DNA of 64,000 nucleotides, taken from NCBI GenBank assembly GCA_965229335.1, contig OZ245874.1, positions 5,890,001-5,954,000 of the forward strand, written 5' to 3'. Shown piece by piece: positions 32,607 through 41,387 of this stretch; position 1 is the first letter of the stretch; each line of letters starts with the position of its first letter. Source of the DNA: JAFKFH01 sp017307375 (lineage in GTDB: Bacteria; Pseudomonadota; Alphaproteobacteria; Ferrovibrionales; Ferrovibrionaceae). The position numbers and the translations under genes are program-made. The notes under the pieces were generated by a model. It made no database searches and was not told where the DNA came from. It saw only the letters and a program-made list of their open reading frames with translations.

Positions 32607-34637
32607 ATGCAAGACGTTCCACCGATGACCATGACGCTCGTGCACAGCCATGACCATGCCCTGGTCGTGCTGTCGTATGTGGTTGCCTTCTTCGCCTCCT
32701 ATACGGCGCTCGACATGGGCGGCCGACTGGCCATCGCGTCCAGCCCGGCGTCGCGCCGGCTGTGGCTGGCCGGTTCGTCGGTCGTGCTGGGCGGCGGCAT
32801 CTGGTCGATGCATTTCATCGCGATGCTGGCCTTCACCGTCACGGTGCCGGTCAGCTACGACATCGGGCTGACGCTGCTGTCGCTCGTCATCGCCATTGCC
32901 CTCACCGCCGTGGGCTTCCATCTGGTCGAGACGCGGCTGACCCCGACACGCCTGGTCGCGGCGGGCATCATCGTCGGGGCCGGCGTCGCCGCCATGCACT
33001 ATACCGGCATGGCCGCGGTGGTCCTGCCCGGCCGGCTGATCTACAGCCCGGTGCTCGTCGCGGCCTCGGGCCTCATCGCCGTGGTGGCGGCCACCGCCGC
33101 CCTCTACCTCGCCCTGTCGGTGCGCCGGATCGGCCCCAAGCTCGCCGCCGCGGCGATCATGGGGGTCGCCATCTGCGGCATGCATTATACCGGCATGGCG
33201 GCGATGACCGTCTCGGCCGACCCCACGGCGCTGCAGACCATGTCTTCGAGCCTGTCGCGCCCGCTGCTGGCGCTGGCGGTCGCCTGCGGCACGTTCCTGA
33301 TCCTGTGCCTGGCGCTGGTCTCGGTCTTCGTCGACCGCCGGCTCGAAGCCCTTGCCGAGCGCGAGGCCCAACAGCTGCGCCGTGCACGCGACGATCTCGA
33401 GGCCCGGGTGCTCGAGCGCACCGCCGAACTGGCCGAGGCCAATACCCGGCTGACCGCGGCGGCAGCGGATCTGGAGGCGGCGCGCCGTCGCGCCGAAAGC
33501 GCCAACCACGCGAAATCCGACTTCCTGGCGAACATGAGCCACGAGTTGCGCACGCCGATGAATTCGATCCTCGGTTTTGCGCAACTGCTGATGCGCAGCA
33601 CGCGCGACCCGCTGACCGACCGCCAGGCCCGGCAGGTCGGCCTGATCGTCAAGTCGGGCAATCATCTGCTCAGGCTGATCGACGACGTGCTCGATTTTTC
33701 GCGCATCGAGACCGGTGCGATCAAGCTGTCGCTGGAGCCGGTCTGGCTGCCCGAGATGGCGGACGAGGTGCACACGAACCTGGTGGCGCTGGCCCAACGC
33801 TTCGACGTGCTGCTGCGGACCGAGCTCGACGGCGACTTGCCCCCGGTGCTGGCCGACCGCACCCGGCTGATCCAGGTGATGATCAACCTGGGGACGAACG
33901 CCATCAAGTATAACCGCCCCGGCGGCGAGGTCGTCATCACCGCCGTGGCCGACGGAGCCGACCGGCTGCGCCTGACGGTGCGCGACACCGGGCACGGGAT
34001 CGCACCAGGCCAGTTGGAAGCCTTGTTCGAGCCGTTCAACCGGCTGGGCGCCGAACAGGGCAACGTCGAGGGCACGGGCATCGGCCTGACGATCACCAAG
34101 CGGCTGGTCGAGCTGATGAACGGCCGCATCTCGGTCGATTCCGAAGTCGGCAAGGGTTCGGTCTTCGCGGTCTCGCTGCCGGTGACGACGTCGGCGCGTC
34201 CGCAGGCTCCGGCCCATGGTGCGACCGGCATGGCCGCCCGGCCGGGCAACCGGCGCAAGCTGCTCTATGTCGAGGACAATCCGTCCAACATCGAACTGAT
34301 GCGCGACCTGATCGACACGCTGCCGGGTTTCGAGCTGCTGGTCGCGGACCGCGCATCGACCGGCCTCGACCTCGCGCGGGCGCATCGCCCCGACGTCATC
34401 GTCCTCGACATCAACCTGCCGGGCATGAGCGGGATCGAATTGCTCGGCGAGCTCAAGCGTCGGCCGGAAACGGCATCGACACCCGTGCTGGCCCTGTCGG
34501 CCGCCGCGATGGACCGCGAGATCCGGCGCGGCCACGACGCCGGCTTCCGCCACTATCTGACCAAGCCGCTCGATATCTCGGCGTTCCTCGCCGCGCTCGA
34601 GGACGTGCTGGGCGGCAAGCTTTCGGAGGGGGCCTGA
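32607..34637 (+). CDS. MHYT-domain hybrid histidine kinase
   Basis: A 676-residue membrane sensor. The N-terminal MHYT domain has seven hydrophobic helices with the repeated motif seen three times: SMHFIAM, AMHYTGMA and GMHYTGMA, thought to bind copper and sense O2, CO or NO. A coiled coil (EREAQQLRRARDDLEARVLERTAEL) leads to HisKA with the phospho-His in NMSHELRTPMNSILGF (about residue 312), then an ATPase domain with DTGHGIAPGQLEALFEPF and GTGIGL. A C-terminal receiver has its Asp in VIVLDINLPGMSG. The HD-GYP regulator gene overlaps the stop codon by one base, so the two form one signalling unit. Confidence 0.95.
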   Translation: MQDVPPMTMTLVHSHDHALVVLSYVVAFFASYTALDMGGRLAIASSPASRRLWLAGSSVVLGGGIWSMHFIAMLAFTVTVPVSYDIGLTLLSLVIAIALTAVGFHLVETRLTPTRLVAAGIIVGAGVAAMHYTGMAAVVLPGRLIYSPVLVAASGLIAVVAATAALYLALSVRRIGPKLAAAAIMGVAICGMHYTGMAAMTVSADPTALQTMSSSLSRPLLALAVACGTFLILCLALVSVFVDRRLEALAEREAQQLRRARDDLEARVLERTAELAEANTRLTAAAADLEAARRRAESANHAKSDFLANMSHELRTPMNSILGFAQLLMRSTRDPLTDRQARQVGLIVKSGNHLLRLIDDVLDFSRIETGAIKLSLEPVWLPEMADEVHTNLVALAQRFDVLLRTELDGDLPPVLADRTRLIQVMINLGTNAIKYNRPGGEVVITAVADGADRLRLTVRDTGHGIAPGQLEALFEPFNRLGAEQGNVEGTGIGLTITKRLVELMNGRISVDSEVGKGSVFAVSLPVTTSARPQAPAHGATGMAARPGNRRKLLYVEDNPSNIELMRDLIDTLPGFELLVADRASTGLDLARAHRPDVIVLDINLPGMSGIELLGELKRRPETASTPVLALSAAAMDREIRRGHDAGFRHYLTKPLDISAFLAALEDVLGGKLSEGA

Positions 34638-35710
34638 TGATACCGATCGCCGATGGTGTGCTGCGGGCCGCGCGGATCCTGATCGTCGACGACAACGAGA
34701 CCAATGTCGAACTGATCCGGGCCCTGCTCGAAGACGACGGCTACGACAATCTCGAATCGACCACGTCGAGCCTGGACGGGCTCGCGCTCTATCTGGGCGC
34801 CCCCGACTCCTTCGACCTGATATTGCTCGACCTGCGCATGCCGGATCTCGACGGCCTCGGCTTCATCGCGGCAATCCGGGAAGCCCGGCCCGATATCGCC
34901 CATCCCGTCATCATACTGTCGGCCCAGGCCGACCAGCGCAGCCGCGAGCAGGCCCTGTCGGCCGGGGTGCGCGACTATCTGACCAAGCCGGTCGTGGTCT
35001 GGGAAGTGCTGCACCGGGTGCGCAATGCGTTGTCGCTGCAATTGCTGTGGCGCCAGACCGAGGCGCTCAATCGCGACCTCGAGGAACGGGTGATGCGGCG
35101 CACGGTCGAATTGGAGGAAACCCGCCGCGAAGTCATCCGCCGGCTGGCGACGGCCGGGGAATTCCGCGACAACGACACCGGCCAGCATGTCGAACGGATG
35201 AGCCAGTATGCCTATGTGCTGGCACGCGGCGCCGGGATGGCCGACCAGGACGCGCGCGCGCTGCGCGACGCAGCCCCGCTGCACGACATCGGCAAGATCG
35301 CGATGCCCGATGCGATCCTGCTGAAGGAAGGGCCGCTGACCGACGACGAATGGGTGACCATGCGCCGTCATGCCGAGATCGGCGGCACGATCCTCGACGG
35401 TTCAGGCTTCGCGTTGCTCGAACTCGCCCGGGAAATCGCGGTCAGCCATCACGAACGCTGGGACGGCTCGGGCTATCCGCTGGGCCTCGCCGGCCAGGAT
35501 ATCCCGCTGTCCGGCCGGATCGTGGCCGTTGCCGACGTGTTCGATGCCTTGACCTCGCAGCGCCCCTACAAACGGGCCTGGAGCATCGAGGAAGCGCTAG
35601 GCTTCCTCAAGGACAATGCCGGCAAGCTGTTCGATCCCGGGCTGGTTGCGCAACTCGAGGCGTCCCTGCCGGAGATGCTGGCGATCAGGAACCGGTTGGC
35701 CGACCGTTGA
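34637..35710 (+). CDS. Response regulator with HD-GYP c-di-GMP phosphodiesterase domain
   Basis: A 357-residue RpfG-type regulator. The receiver domain has the phospho-Asp in LILLDLRMPDLDGLG and Lys in YLTKPV. A short coiled coil then leads to the HD-GYP domain: NDTGQHVERMS, HDIGKIAMPD, RHAEIGG and HHERWDGSGYPLGL, with all metal and signature residues present. It should hydrolyse c-di-GMP when activated by the overlapping MHYT kinase. Its last 26 bases overlap the convergent YdjM-like gene. Confidence 0.96.
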   Translation: MIPIADGVLRAARILIVDDNETNVELIRALLEDDGYDNLESTTSSLDGLALYLGAPDSFDLILLDLRMPDLDGLGFIAAIREARPDIAHPVIILSAQADQRSREQALSAGVRDYLTKPVVVWEVLHRVRNALSLQLLWRQTEALNRDLEERVMRRTVELEETRREVIRRLATAGEFRDNDTGQHVERMSQYAYVLARGAGMADQDARALRDAAPLHDIGKIAMPDAILLKEGPLTDDEWVTMRRHAEIGGTILDGSGFALLELAREIAVSHHERWDGSGYPLGLAGQDIPLSGRIVAVADVFDALTSQRPYKRAWSIEEALGFLKDNAGKLFDPGLVAQLEASLPEMLAIRNRLADR

Positions 35711-36833
35711 TCTCGACCATCATGCGGCAGCCCGGCGGCGCCCCGGGCGGCGGGGCCGCCGGCAGGTCGATGCCGCTGGCGCGATAAAGCGGCGCGGCAT
35801 CGCCCGACGTCGCGGCCCACAGCCCGGCAATCACGTCGCGGGACACCGTGCGGGGCACGGCGATGCGCCTCGGCGCCTCGATCGCCCGGCCATCGGCGGC
35901 GTAGCGCGCCGAGACGCCCCACCAGCCCAGCACGGTTGGGCCGGGCGCGCCGTAGCGCGTGTCGAGCAGGGTAACCCGCACCGTGCCGTCGGCCTCGCGC
36001 GCCACGACCGGCCAGGCATTGCCGCCGGAAAACCAGTCCAGCACCTGGCCCGCTTCGCTGCCGCGCAGCAGGTCGATGGCCGGATCGTCGGCCCGCAGAT
36101 GGCAGAACCAGTCGGCCGGGCGCGGTGCAGCGGAGGAAATATAACCGACGCGGATACCCCAGGGTTCGGTCACGACGACGCGCCGCAGCCACGGCTGAAA
36201 GATCGTGGTGTAGGCTGCGACGTCGACGCCCACGATGCCCTGCGCTGCAAGCTGGCGGCGCGCTTCGCGCGCAACCGCCTGGTTCTCGCCCCAGCCATAG
36301 ACGAGATACGCGGTCGATCCGAGCAGGGCGAGCCAGGCGACGACCTCGGCCCGGCGCCGCACGACCAGCGCCAGCAGCACGGCGGCCAGCAGGATGACGG
36401 TATAGAACGGATCGATGATGCCGACAGCGGGAATGGCGAACCGCCGATCGCTGAACGGCTGCAGCAGCTGGGTGCCGTAGATCGTCGAGGCATCGAGCAG
36501 CGCATGGCTGATCATCGAGACCGTCCAGACCGCGATCCAGCTGCGCAGCGCAGCATCGGCGCCGCGCCCGTCGCCGGGCCGGCGGCGGAAGAAGCGCCAG
36601 CTGGCCCAGCCCAGTAACGGCCCGACCACGGCGCCGAACCACAACGAATGGGTCAAAGCCCGATGGTCGCGCCATTCGGCGAGGCCGTCGCCGGCAAAGG
36701 CCAGCGGCAGCACGTCGAGATCCGGGATCGTGTTGGCGACGGCCCCGGCGGCCAGCGCGATCCAGCCGAGACGACGCCGGCCGACGGCCTGGCCGATCGT
36801 CGCACCAAGCAGGATATGGGTCAGGTTGTCCAT
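35685..36833 (-). CDS. Membrane-bound metal-dependent hydrolase (YdjM/DUF457-like)
   Basis: A 382-residue protein from ATG 36833. The N-terminal membrane half contains the family's H- and D-rich motifs: MDNLTHILLGATIGQ, NTIPDLDVLP, HRALTHSLWFG and SHALLDASTIYGTQLLQPF. The second half is a soluble domain (about residues 200-382) that is poorly characterised. These proteins are related to the YdjM inner-membrane family, and their substrate is not known. The start codon overlaps the bluB stop by one base, so the two are cotranscribed. Its stop lies inside the end of the convergent HD-GYP gene. Confidence 0.85.
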   Translation of the reverse strand: MDNLTHILLGATIGQAVGRRRLGWIALAAGAVANTIPDLDVLPLAFAGDGLAEWRDHRALTHSLWFGAVVGPLLGWASWRFFRRRPGDGRGADAALRSWIAVWTVSMISHALLDASTIYGTQLLQPFSDRRFAIPAVGIIDPFYTVILLAAVLLALVVRRRAEVVAWLALLGSTAYLVYGWGENQAVAREARRQLAAQGIVGVDVAAYTTIFQPWLRRVVVTEPWGIRVGYISSAAPRPADWFCHLRADDPAIDLLRGSEAGQVLDWFSGGNAWPVVAREADGTVRVTLLDTRYGAPGPTVLGWWGVSARYAADGRAIEAPRRIAVPRTVSRDVIAGLWAATSGDAAPLYRASGIDLPAAPPPGAPPGCRMMVEINGRPTGS

Positions 36834-37480
36834 CAGCGCCTCAAGACCTCGCGACAACGGCTTTCGCGTTCCTGCCAGCCGGCGCGCGCCAGTTCCGGCT
36901 CGGCCAGATCCTCCGCGGGATGACCGATGCAGAGATAGGCCACCAGCCGCCAGCCCGGCGGGACCGCCAGGATCGTGGCGACCGCCTGCGGATCAAGGAT
37001 CGAGACCCAGCCGACGCCGATCCCCTCGGCCCGCGCGGCAAGCCACAGCGTGTGTACGGCGGTGACGACCGAATAGACCAGCATTTCCGGCATCGTGCGG
37101 CGGCCGAGGCCGTGCCCCTGCCCGGTCGCCTCGTCGCAGAACACCGCCAGATGCACCGGCGCCTCGCGCAGCCCGGCGAGTTTCAGCCGGGCATAGAGGC
37201 TGGCACGATCGCCGCTGTAGTCGGCCAGCGCCCGGGCATTCGCCACCTCGAACTCGGCGATCACGCCGGCCCGTGCCTGGGCAGTTTCGACCAGCACGAA
37301 ACGCCAGGGCTGGCTCAGCCCCACCGACGGAGCCAGACAGGCGAGATCGAGCAGCCGGTCGAGCTGGCCGGCGGCCAGCGGATCCGGGCGAAAGCGCCGG
37401 ACGTCGCGCCGCCACGCCAGCAGGTCGGCGAAGTTCCGGCGAAAGCCCGCGTCGAAGGCGGGCGCCGGGCCTGTGGTCAT
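36833..37480 (-). CDS. bluB: 5,6-dimethylbenzimidazole synthase
   Basis: A 215-residue nitroreductase-fold enzyme that cannibalises FMN to make the lower ligand of vitamin B12. Diagnostic BluB segments are WRRDVRRFRPDP, APSVGLSQPWRFV, LYARLKLAGLREAPVHLAVFCDE, GLGRRTMPEMLVYS and GVGWVSILDP. Its start overlaps the stop of the GMC oxidoreductase gene by four bases, so it lies in an operon with that gene and the YdjM-like gene. No cob genes or cobalamin riboswitch are visible nearby, so it is detached from the B12 pathway cluster. Confidence 0.95.
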   Translation of the reverse strand: MTTGPAPAFDAGFRRNFADLLAWRRDVRRFRPDPLAAGQLDRLLDLACLAPSVGLSQPWRFVLVETAQARAGVIAEFEVANARALADYSGDRASLYARLKLAGLREAPVHLAVFCDEATGQGHGLGRRTMPEMLVYSVVTAVHTLWLAARAEGIGVGWVSILDPQAVATILAVPPGWRLVAYLCIGHPAEDLAEPELARAGWQERESRCREVLRR

Positions 37481-39105
37481 GCGGCGCGCGCATCCTCGAT
37501 CATCATCGCCGCCCCCTTCTCGGCGATCATGATGGTCGGCGAATTGGTATTGCCCGAGGTGATCGTCGGCATGATCGAGGCATCGATCACGCGCAGGCCA
37601 TCGATACCGCGGACCCGCAGCCGGTCGTCGACCACCGCCATCGCGTCCTGCCCCATCTTGCAGGTGCCGACCGGATGGAAGATGGTCGTGGCGATATCAC
37701 CGGCGGCACGCGCCAGATCCTCGTCGCTCGAGACCTGCGGACCGGGCTTGAATTCCTCGGGCCGATATTTCGCCAGCGCCTGCCCGGCAGCGATGCGCCG
37801 CGTCAGGCGGATCGCATCGGCCGCGACCTGGCGGTCTTCCGGCGTCGACAGGTAGTTCGGGCGGATCGCCGGGGCGGCGAACGGATCCGGCGCCTTGATG
37901 CGGATATGGCCGCGGCTGGTCGGCCGCAGGTTGCAGACCGACGCGGTGAAGCCGGGGAAGGGATGCAGCGGGTCGCCGAACTTGTCGAGCGTCAACGGCT
38001 GGACATGATATTCCAGATTGGGCGTGGCATAGGCCGCATCCGACCGCGCGAAACCGCCCAGCTGGCTCGGCGCCATCGTCAGCGGCCCGCGCCGGAACAG
38101 GAAGTACTCGATCCCCATCCTGGCGCGGCCGAGCAGCGAATTGGCCTGTTCGTTCATCGTCGTCACGCCGTGCACCTTGTAGGCGCAGCGCACCTGCAGG
38201 TGGTCCTGCAGGTTCTCGCCGACGCCGGGCAGCTCGTGCCGGACCTCGATGCCATGCTCGCGCAGCAGCGCGCCGGGGCCGATGCCCGAGAGCTGCAGCA
38301 GTTGCGGCGAACCGACCGCGCCGGAGGCCAGCACCACGGCGCCGCGGGCGCGCGCCTTGACCGGGCGCCCCTTCTGGCGGAAGGCGATGCCGGTGGCCCG
38401 GCCGTTCTCGAGCAGCACGCGTTCGGCCTGGGAATGGGTCAGCACCATCAGGTTCTGCCGCCCCATCACCGGCCGCAGGAACGCCTTGGCCGAGGTCCAG
38501 CGGATGCCGTTCTTCTGGTTGACCTGGAAATAGCCGCAGCCCTCGTTGTCGCCACGGTTGAAATCGTTGGTGCGGGGGATGCCGGCTTCCGCGGCGGCGG
38601 CCTGGAAGGCGTCGAGGATTTCCCAGGTCAGCCGCATTTCCTCGACCCGCCATTCGCCACCGGCGGCATGGAAATCGTCATGGCCGCGCACCTGATCCTG
38701 CGAGCGCTTGAAGAACGGCAGCACGTCGTCCCAGGCCCAGCCGGCATTGCCCATCTGGCGCCACATGTCGTAGTCGGCGGCCTGGCCGCGCATGTAGATC
38801 ATGCCGTTGATCGCCGAACAGCCGCCGACGACCTTGCCGCGCGGATAGTTCAGCGCCCGGCCGTTCAGCCCCGGCTCGGCCTCGGTCTTGAAGCACCAGT
38901 CGGTGCGCGGGTTGCCCATCGTGTAGAGGTAGCCGATGGGAACGTGGATCCAGAAATAATCGTCGTTGCCGCCGGCCTCAAGCAGCAGGACGGACTTGGT
39001 CTCGTCGGCCGAAAGGCGGTTGGCCAGCGCGCAGCCGGCCGAACCGGCCCCGACGATCACATAGTCGAATTCCCCGATATCCTGGCGCGATGCGTCGCTC
39101 GCCAT
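37477..39105 (-). CDS. GMC-family FAD oxidoreductase (choline dehydrogenase-like)
   Basis: A 542-residue flavoprotein. The N-terminal FAD fold is DYVIVGAGSAGCALANRL, followed by LEAGG, and the GMC signature 1 is PRGKVVGGCSAINGMIYMRG. Signature 2 is GAVGSPQLLQLSGIGP. The C-terminal catalytic pair is in FHPVGTCKMG (His) and GNTNSPTIMIAEKGA (Asn). Members oxidise alcohols such as choline, PEG or alkanols; no betaine-aldehyde dehydrogenase gene is near, so choline is not specifically supported. The ATG at 39105 has GGGGAG seven bases upstream. A longer frame lacks that site. Confidence 0.94.
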   Translation of the reverse strand: MASDASRQDIGEFDYVIVGAGSAGCALANRLSADETKSVLLLEAGGNDDYFWIHVPIGYLYTMGNPRTDWCFKTEAEPGLNGRALNYPRGKVVGGCSAINGMIYMRGQAADYDMWRQMGNAGWAWDDVLPFFKRSQDQVRGHDDFHAAGGEWRVEEMRLTWEILDAFQAAAAEAGIPRTNDFNRGDNEGCGYFQVNQKNGIRWTSAKAFLRPVMGRQNLMVLTHSQAERVLLENGRATGIAFRQKGRPVKARARGAVVLASGAVGSPQLLQLSGIGPGALLREHGIEVRHELPGVGENLQDHLQVRCAYKVHGVTTMNEQANSLLGRARMGIEYFLFRRGPLTMAPSQLGGFARSDAAYATPNLEYHVQPLTLDKFGDPLHPFPGFTASVCNLRPTSRGHIRIKAPDPFAAPAIRPNYLSTPEDRQVAADAIRLTRRIAAGQALAKYRPEEFKPGPQVSSDEDLARAAGDIATTIFHPVGTCKMGQDAMAVVDDRLRVRGIDGLRVIDASIMPTITSGNTNSPTIMIAEKGAAMMIEDARAA

Positions 39106-39154
39106 CGTTTCACTCCCCGACTGGACGGCGCGGAGTGTGGCAAGCGCGGGGTGG

Positions 39155-39856
39155 TCAGCGCAAGCCTCGGATCTCGGCCAGCCCCCTGATCTGGCGACCG
39201 CTGGCATCGAAATTGTCAGGCGCCAGCCAGGTCTCGAACGCCGTCTTGATGGCCGGCCAGTCGCCGTCGGTCATCGCAAACCAGGTCGTGTCGCGGTTGC
39301 GGCCCTTGATCACCATGTGCTGGCGGAACAGCCCCTCGTAGGAAAAGCCGAAGCGCAGCGCGGCCCGCCGCGACGGTTCGTTCAGCGCGTTGCATTTCCA
39401 TTCGAGGCGGCGATAGCCGAGATCGTCGAAGACGTGGCGGGCCAGGATGAAGATGGTCTCGGTTGCCGCCGGCGTTTTCGGCAGGCCGGTGCCGAACCAG
39501 ATGTTGCCGATCTCGATGACGCCCTGGCCGGCGGCGATGCGCATGTAGCTGACCACGCCCAGCGCCCGGCCGGTGGCCTGGTCGACGACGGCATGGAACA
39601 GCGGATCGTTCGAAGCGGCGCAGCCTTCGACCCAGTTCGTGAAGCGGGCCTCGTCGGCGAACGGGCCGACCGACATGTAGTCCCACAGCCGCGGATCGGC
39701 CTCGGGGCCGTGCGAAGCGGCGTAGAGCTGCGCGGCATGGCGGCCGGCATCGATCGGCTCGAGGCGCACGCGGATGCCGTGCAGCACCGTCCGCTGCGGT
39801 TCGCGCGCCGGCTGCCAATCCAGCACCGGGCCCAGGATATCGTCCATCGTGGTCAT
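39155..39856 (-). CDS. GNAT N-acetyltransferase (RimJ/RimL type)
   Basis: A 233-residue acetyltransferase. It has LHGIRVRLEPIDAGRH at the front, then YMRIAAGQGVIEIGNIWFG and RRLEWKCNALNEPSRRAALRFGFSYEGLFRQHMVIKGRNRDT, the classical RimJ/RimL-like strand-helix region contacting acetyl-CoA. The substrate may be a protein N-terminus or a small amine or antibiotic. It lies 49 bp upstream of the GMC gene on the same strand. Confidence 0.88.
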   Translation of the reverse strand: MTTMDDILGPVLDWQPAREPQRTVLHGIRVRLEPIDAGRHAAQLYAASHGPEADPRLWDYMSVGPFADEARFTNWVEGCAASNDPLFHAVVDQATGRALGVVSYMRIAAGQGVIEIGNIWFGTGLPKTPAATETIFILARHVFDDLGYRRLEWKCNALNEPSRRAALRFGFSYEGLFRQHMVIKGRNRDTTWFAMTDGDWPAIKTAFETWLAPDNFDASGRQIRGLAEIRGLR

Positions 39857-39962
39857 CGTCGGTCCCTCGGATTCAAATGACGCGGCACCCTGGCGCCGCG
39901 TCGACCGCCTGCACAGGTCCGGTTCGGGCAGGCCGGGGGAACCACCCGCCGGACTCCGCGGA

Positions 39963-40412
39963 TCAGCCGATCAGCTTGCGATACTGCACGAAGCCCGAGC
40001 GATCGGCGATGCGATCGTAGAGCTGCATGGCGGTCGCGTTGCTTTCGTGCGTCAGCCAGTAGACGCGCGCGGCGCCGAGATCGCGCGCCGCGGCATAGAC
40101 ATGCTCGATCAGCTTGCGGCCGACGCCACCGCCGCGGATCTCCGGGGCGACGAACAGGTCCTGCAGATAGACATAGTCGCCGGGCGTCCAGGTCGACCGG
40201 TGGCGGATCCAGTGGACCATCCCGACCGCGCGATCGCCGTCGAAGGCCAGGGCGCACCACATCGGCTCGGCCGGATCCAGCAGCCGCGCCCAAGTCGTGC
40301 GGTTCGCCTCGGCCGACAGTTCGACCTTGTAGAAGGTCTGGTAACCACGCCACAGCACCAGCCAGTCGTCATGGTCGGCAGCGGTCGGGGCGCGCAAGGC
40401 GATCGCGGGCAT
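39963..40412 (-). CDS. GNAT family N-acetyltransferase
   Basis: A 149-residue single-domain GNAT. The acetyl-CoA pyrophosphate loop is in LFVAPEIRGGGVGRKLIEHVY (R-G-G-G-V-G), with the later strand VYWLTHESNATAMQLYDRI typical of the family. The ATG at 40412 was chosen because the twelve upstream codons are unlike other family members. The substrate is unknown. Confidence 0.88.
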   Translation of the reverse strand: MPAIALRAPTAADHDDWLVLWRGYQTFYKVELSAEANRTTWARLLDPAEPMWCALAFDGDRAVGMVHWIRHRSTWTPGDYVYLQDLFVAPEIRGGGVGRKLIEHVYAAARDLGAARVYWLTHESNATAMQLYDRIADRSGFVQYRKLIG

Positions 40413-40505
40413 GGCAGCATCCTGCGGGAATGGGGAAGGGGCGGCCACGATGGCGCATCGTTCGCGTCCTGCCCAGGTCCGGTTGGCCGTAGCGGATGGA
40501 ACCAG

Positions 40506-41387
40506 TCACGGCCGCCGGATCCAGCCCAGGTTCAGCGCCAGTTCGTCGTCCGACACGCGCGCGAGCGGCCCGATGACCAGCGACCAGGCCCGACCGCGGC
40601 CGTCGACATAGCTCATCACCTGGTCGAGCCCGGTGCCGGCCGGATAGGTGGCATAGGTGCCCGGCGATGGCAGTTCGTCGTCGGCCTCGGCAGGCGCGGG
40701 CGGCGGAGGCGCATCGTCGGGTTCGGGCAGCAGCGTCACCGGCTTCCTCACCGTCAGGCGGGCGGCGGCGGCCTTTGCCCCGGCCGGCGCCTCGAGCGTG
40801 ACTGCCGCATGGACGACACGCAGCGCACCGCGATGGAAATCGAGGCCTTCGGGTTCGCGGTCGGCCAGCCGGCGGATCATGTAGAAATCGTCGAGCGCGG
40901 CGCAGCAGGCTTCCCGGACGAGGGTCAGTCGGGGCGCGGCCGCCTTCTCGATCCGCATCGCCCGGCCCCAGAACACCGACGCGACCGGCGGGTTCGGCCC
41001 GTCGACGTCGCGCCAGACGATGGTCAGCGCCCCTTCGTTGCAGATCATGAGGTCGGCATAGACCATGTCCCGGCGGCCGCTGCCGAACAGGTCGCCCTGG
41101 CGGATCTCGGCGGCGATGCCGGGGTCGGTGCGCATGCGGAAGCGCGACGAGCAGGTATCGCCGTCATTGTCGCGCGGCTCGTCCGGGAAGGCCGCCGCCG
41201 CCAGCCGGTCGAGCACCCCGGCGTCGAGCCCCTTGGCCTTCGGCAGCCCGGCGACCCGGGTCCAGCCGGCCGCTTCCGGAAACAGCAGGTCGGCGCGGGC
41301 GGCACGGGCGGCGGGATCGTCGACTTCCGCCCAAGCCGGGCGGGTCAGCAGCGCGATCACGAACACCAGGAAGACAAAGATCCTCAT
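40506..41387 (-). CDS. Secreted/periplasmic hypothetical protein
   Basis: A 293-residue protein with a signal peptide (MRIFVFLVFVIALLTRPAWA). The mature part has paired cysteines (CSSR, CNEG, ACCAAL) and a proline-rich linker (PEPDDAPPPPAPAEADDE) before a final strand-rich stretch. No family is recognised. Its ATG overlaps the stop of the response-regulator gene by four bases, so it may be the output of, or sensory partner to, that regulator. Confidence 0.65.
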   Translation of the reverse strand: MRIFVFLVFVIALLTRPAWAEVDDPAARAARADLLFPEAAGWTRVAGLPKAKGLDAGVLDRLAAAAFPDEPRDNDGDTCSSRFRMRTDPGIAAEIRQGDLFGSGRRDMVYADLMICNEGALTIVWRDVDGPNPPVASVFWGRAMRIEKAAAPRLTLVREACCAALDDFYMIRRLADREPEGLDFHRGALRVVHAAVTLEAPAGAKAAAARLTVRKPVTLLPEPDDAPPPPAPAEADDELPSPGTYATYPAGTGLDQVMSYVDGRGRAWSLVIGPLARVSDDELALNLGWIRRP

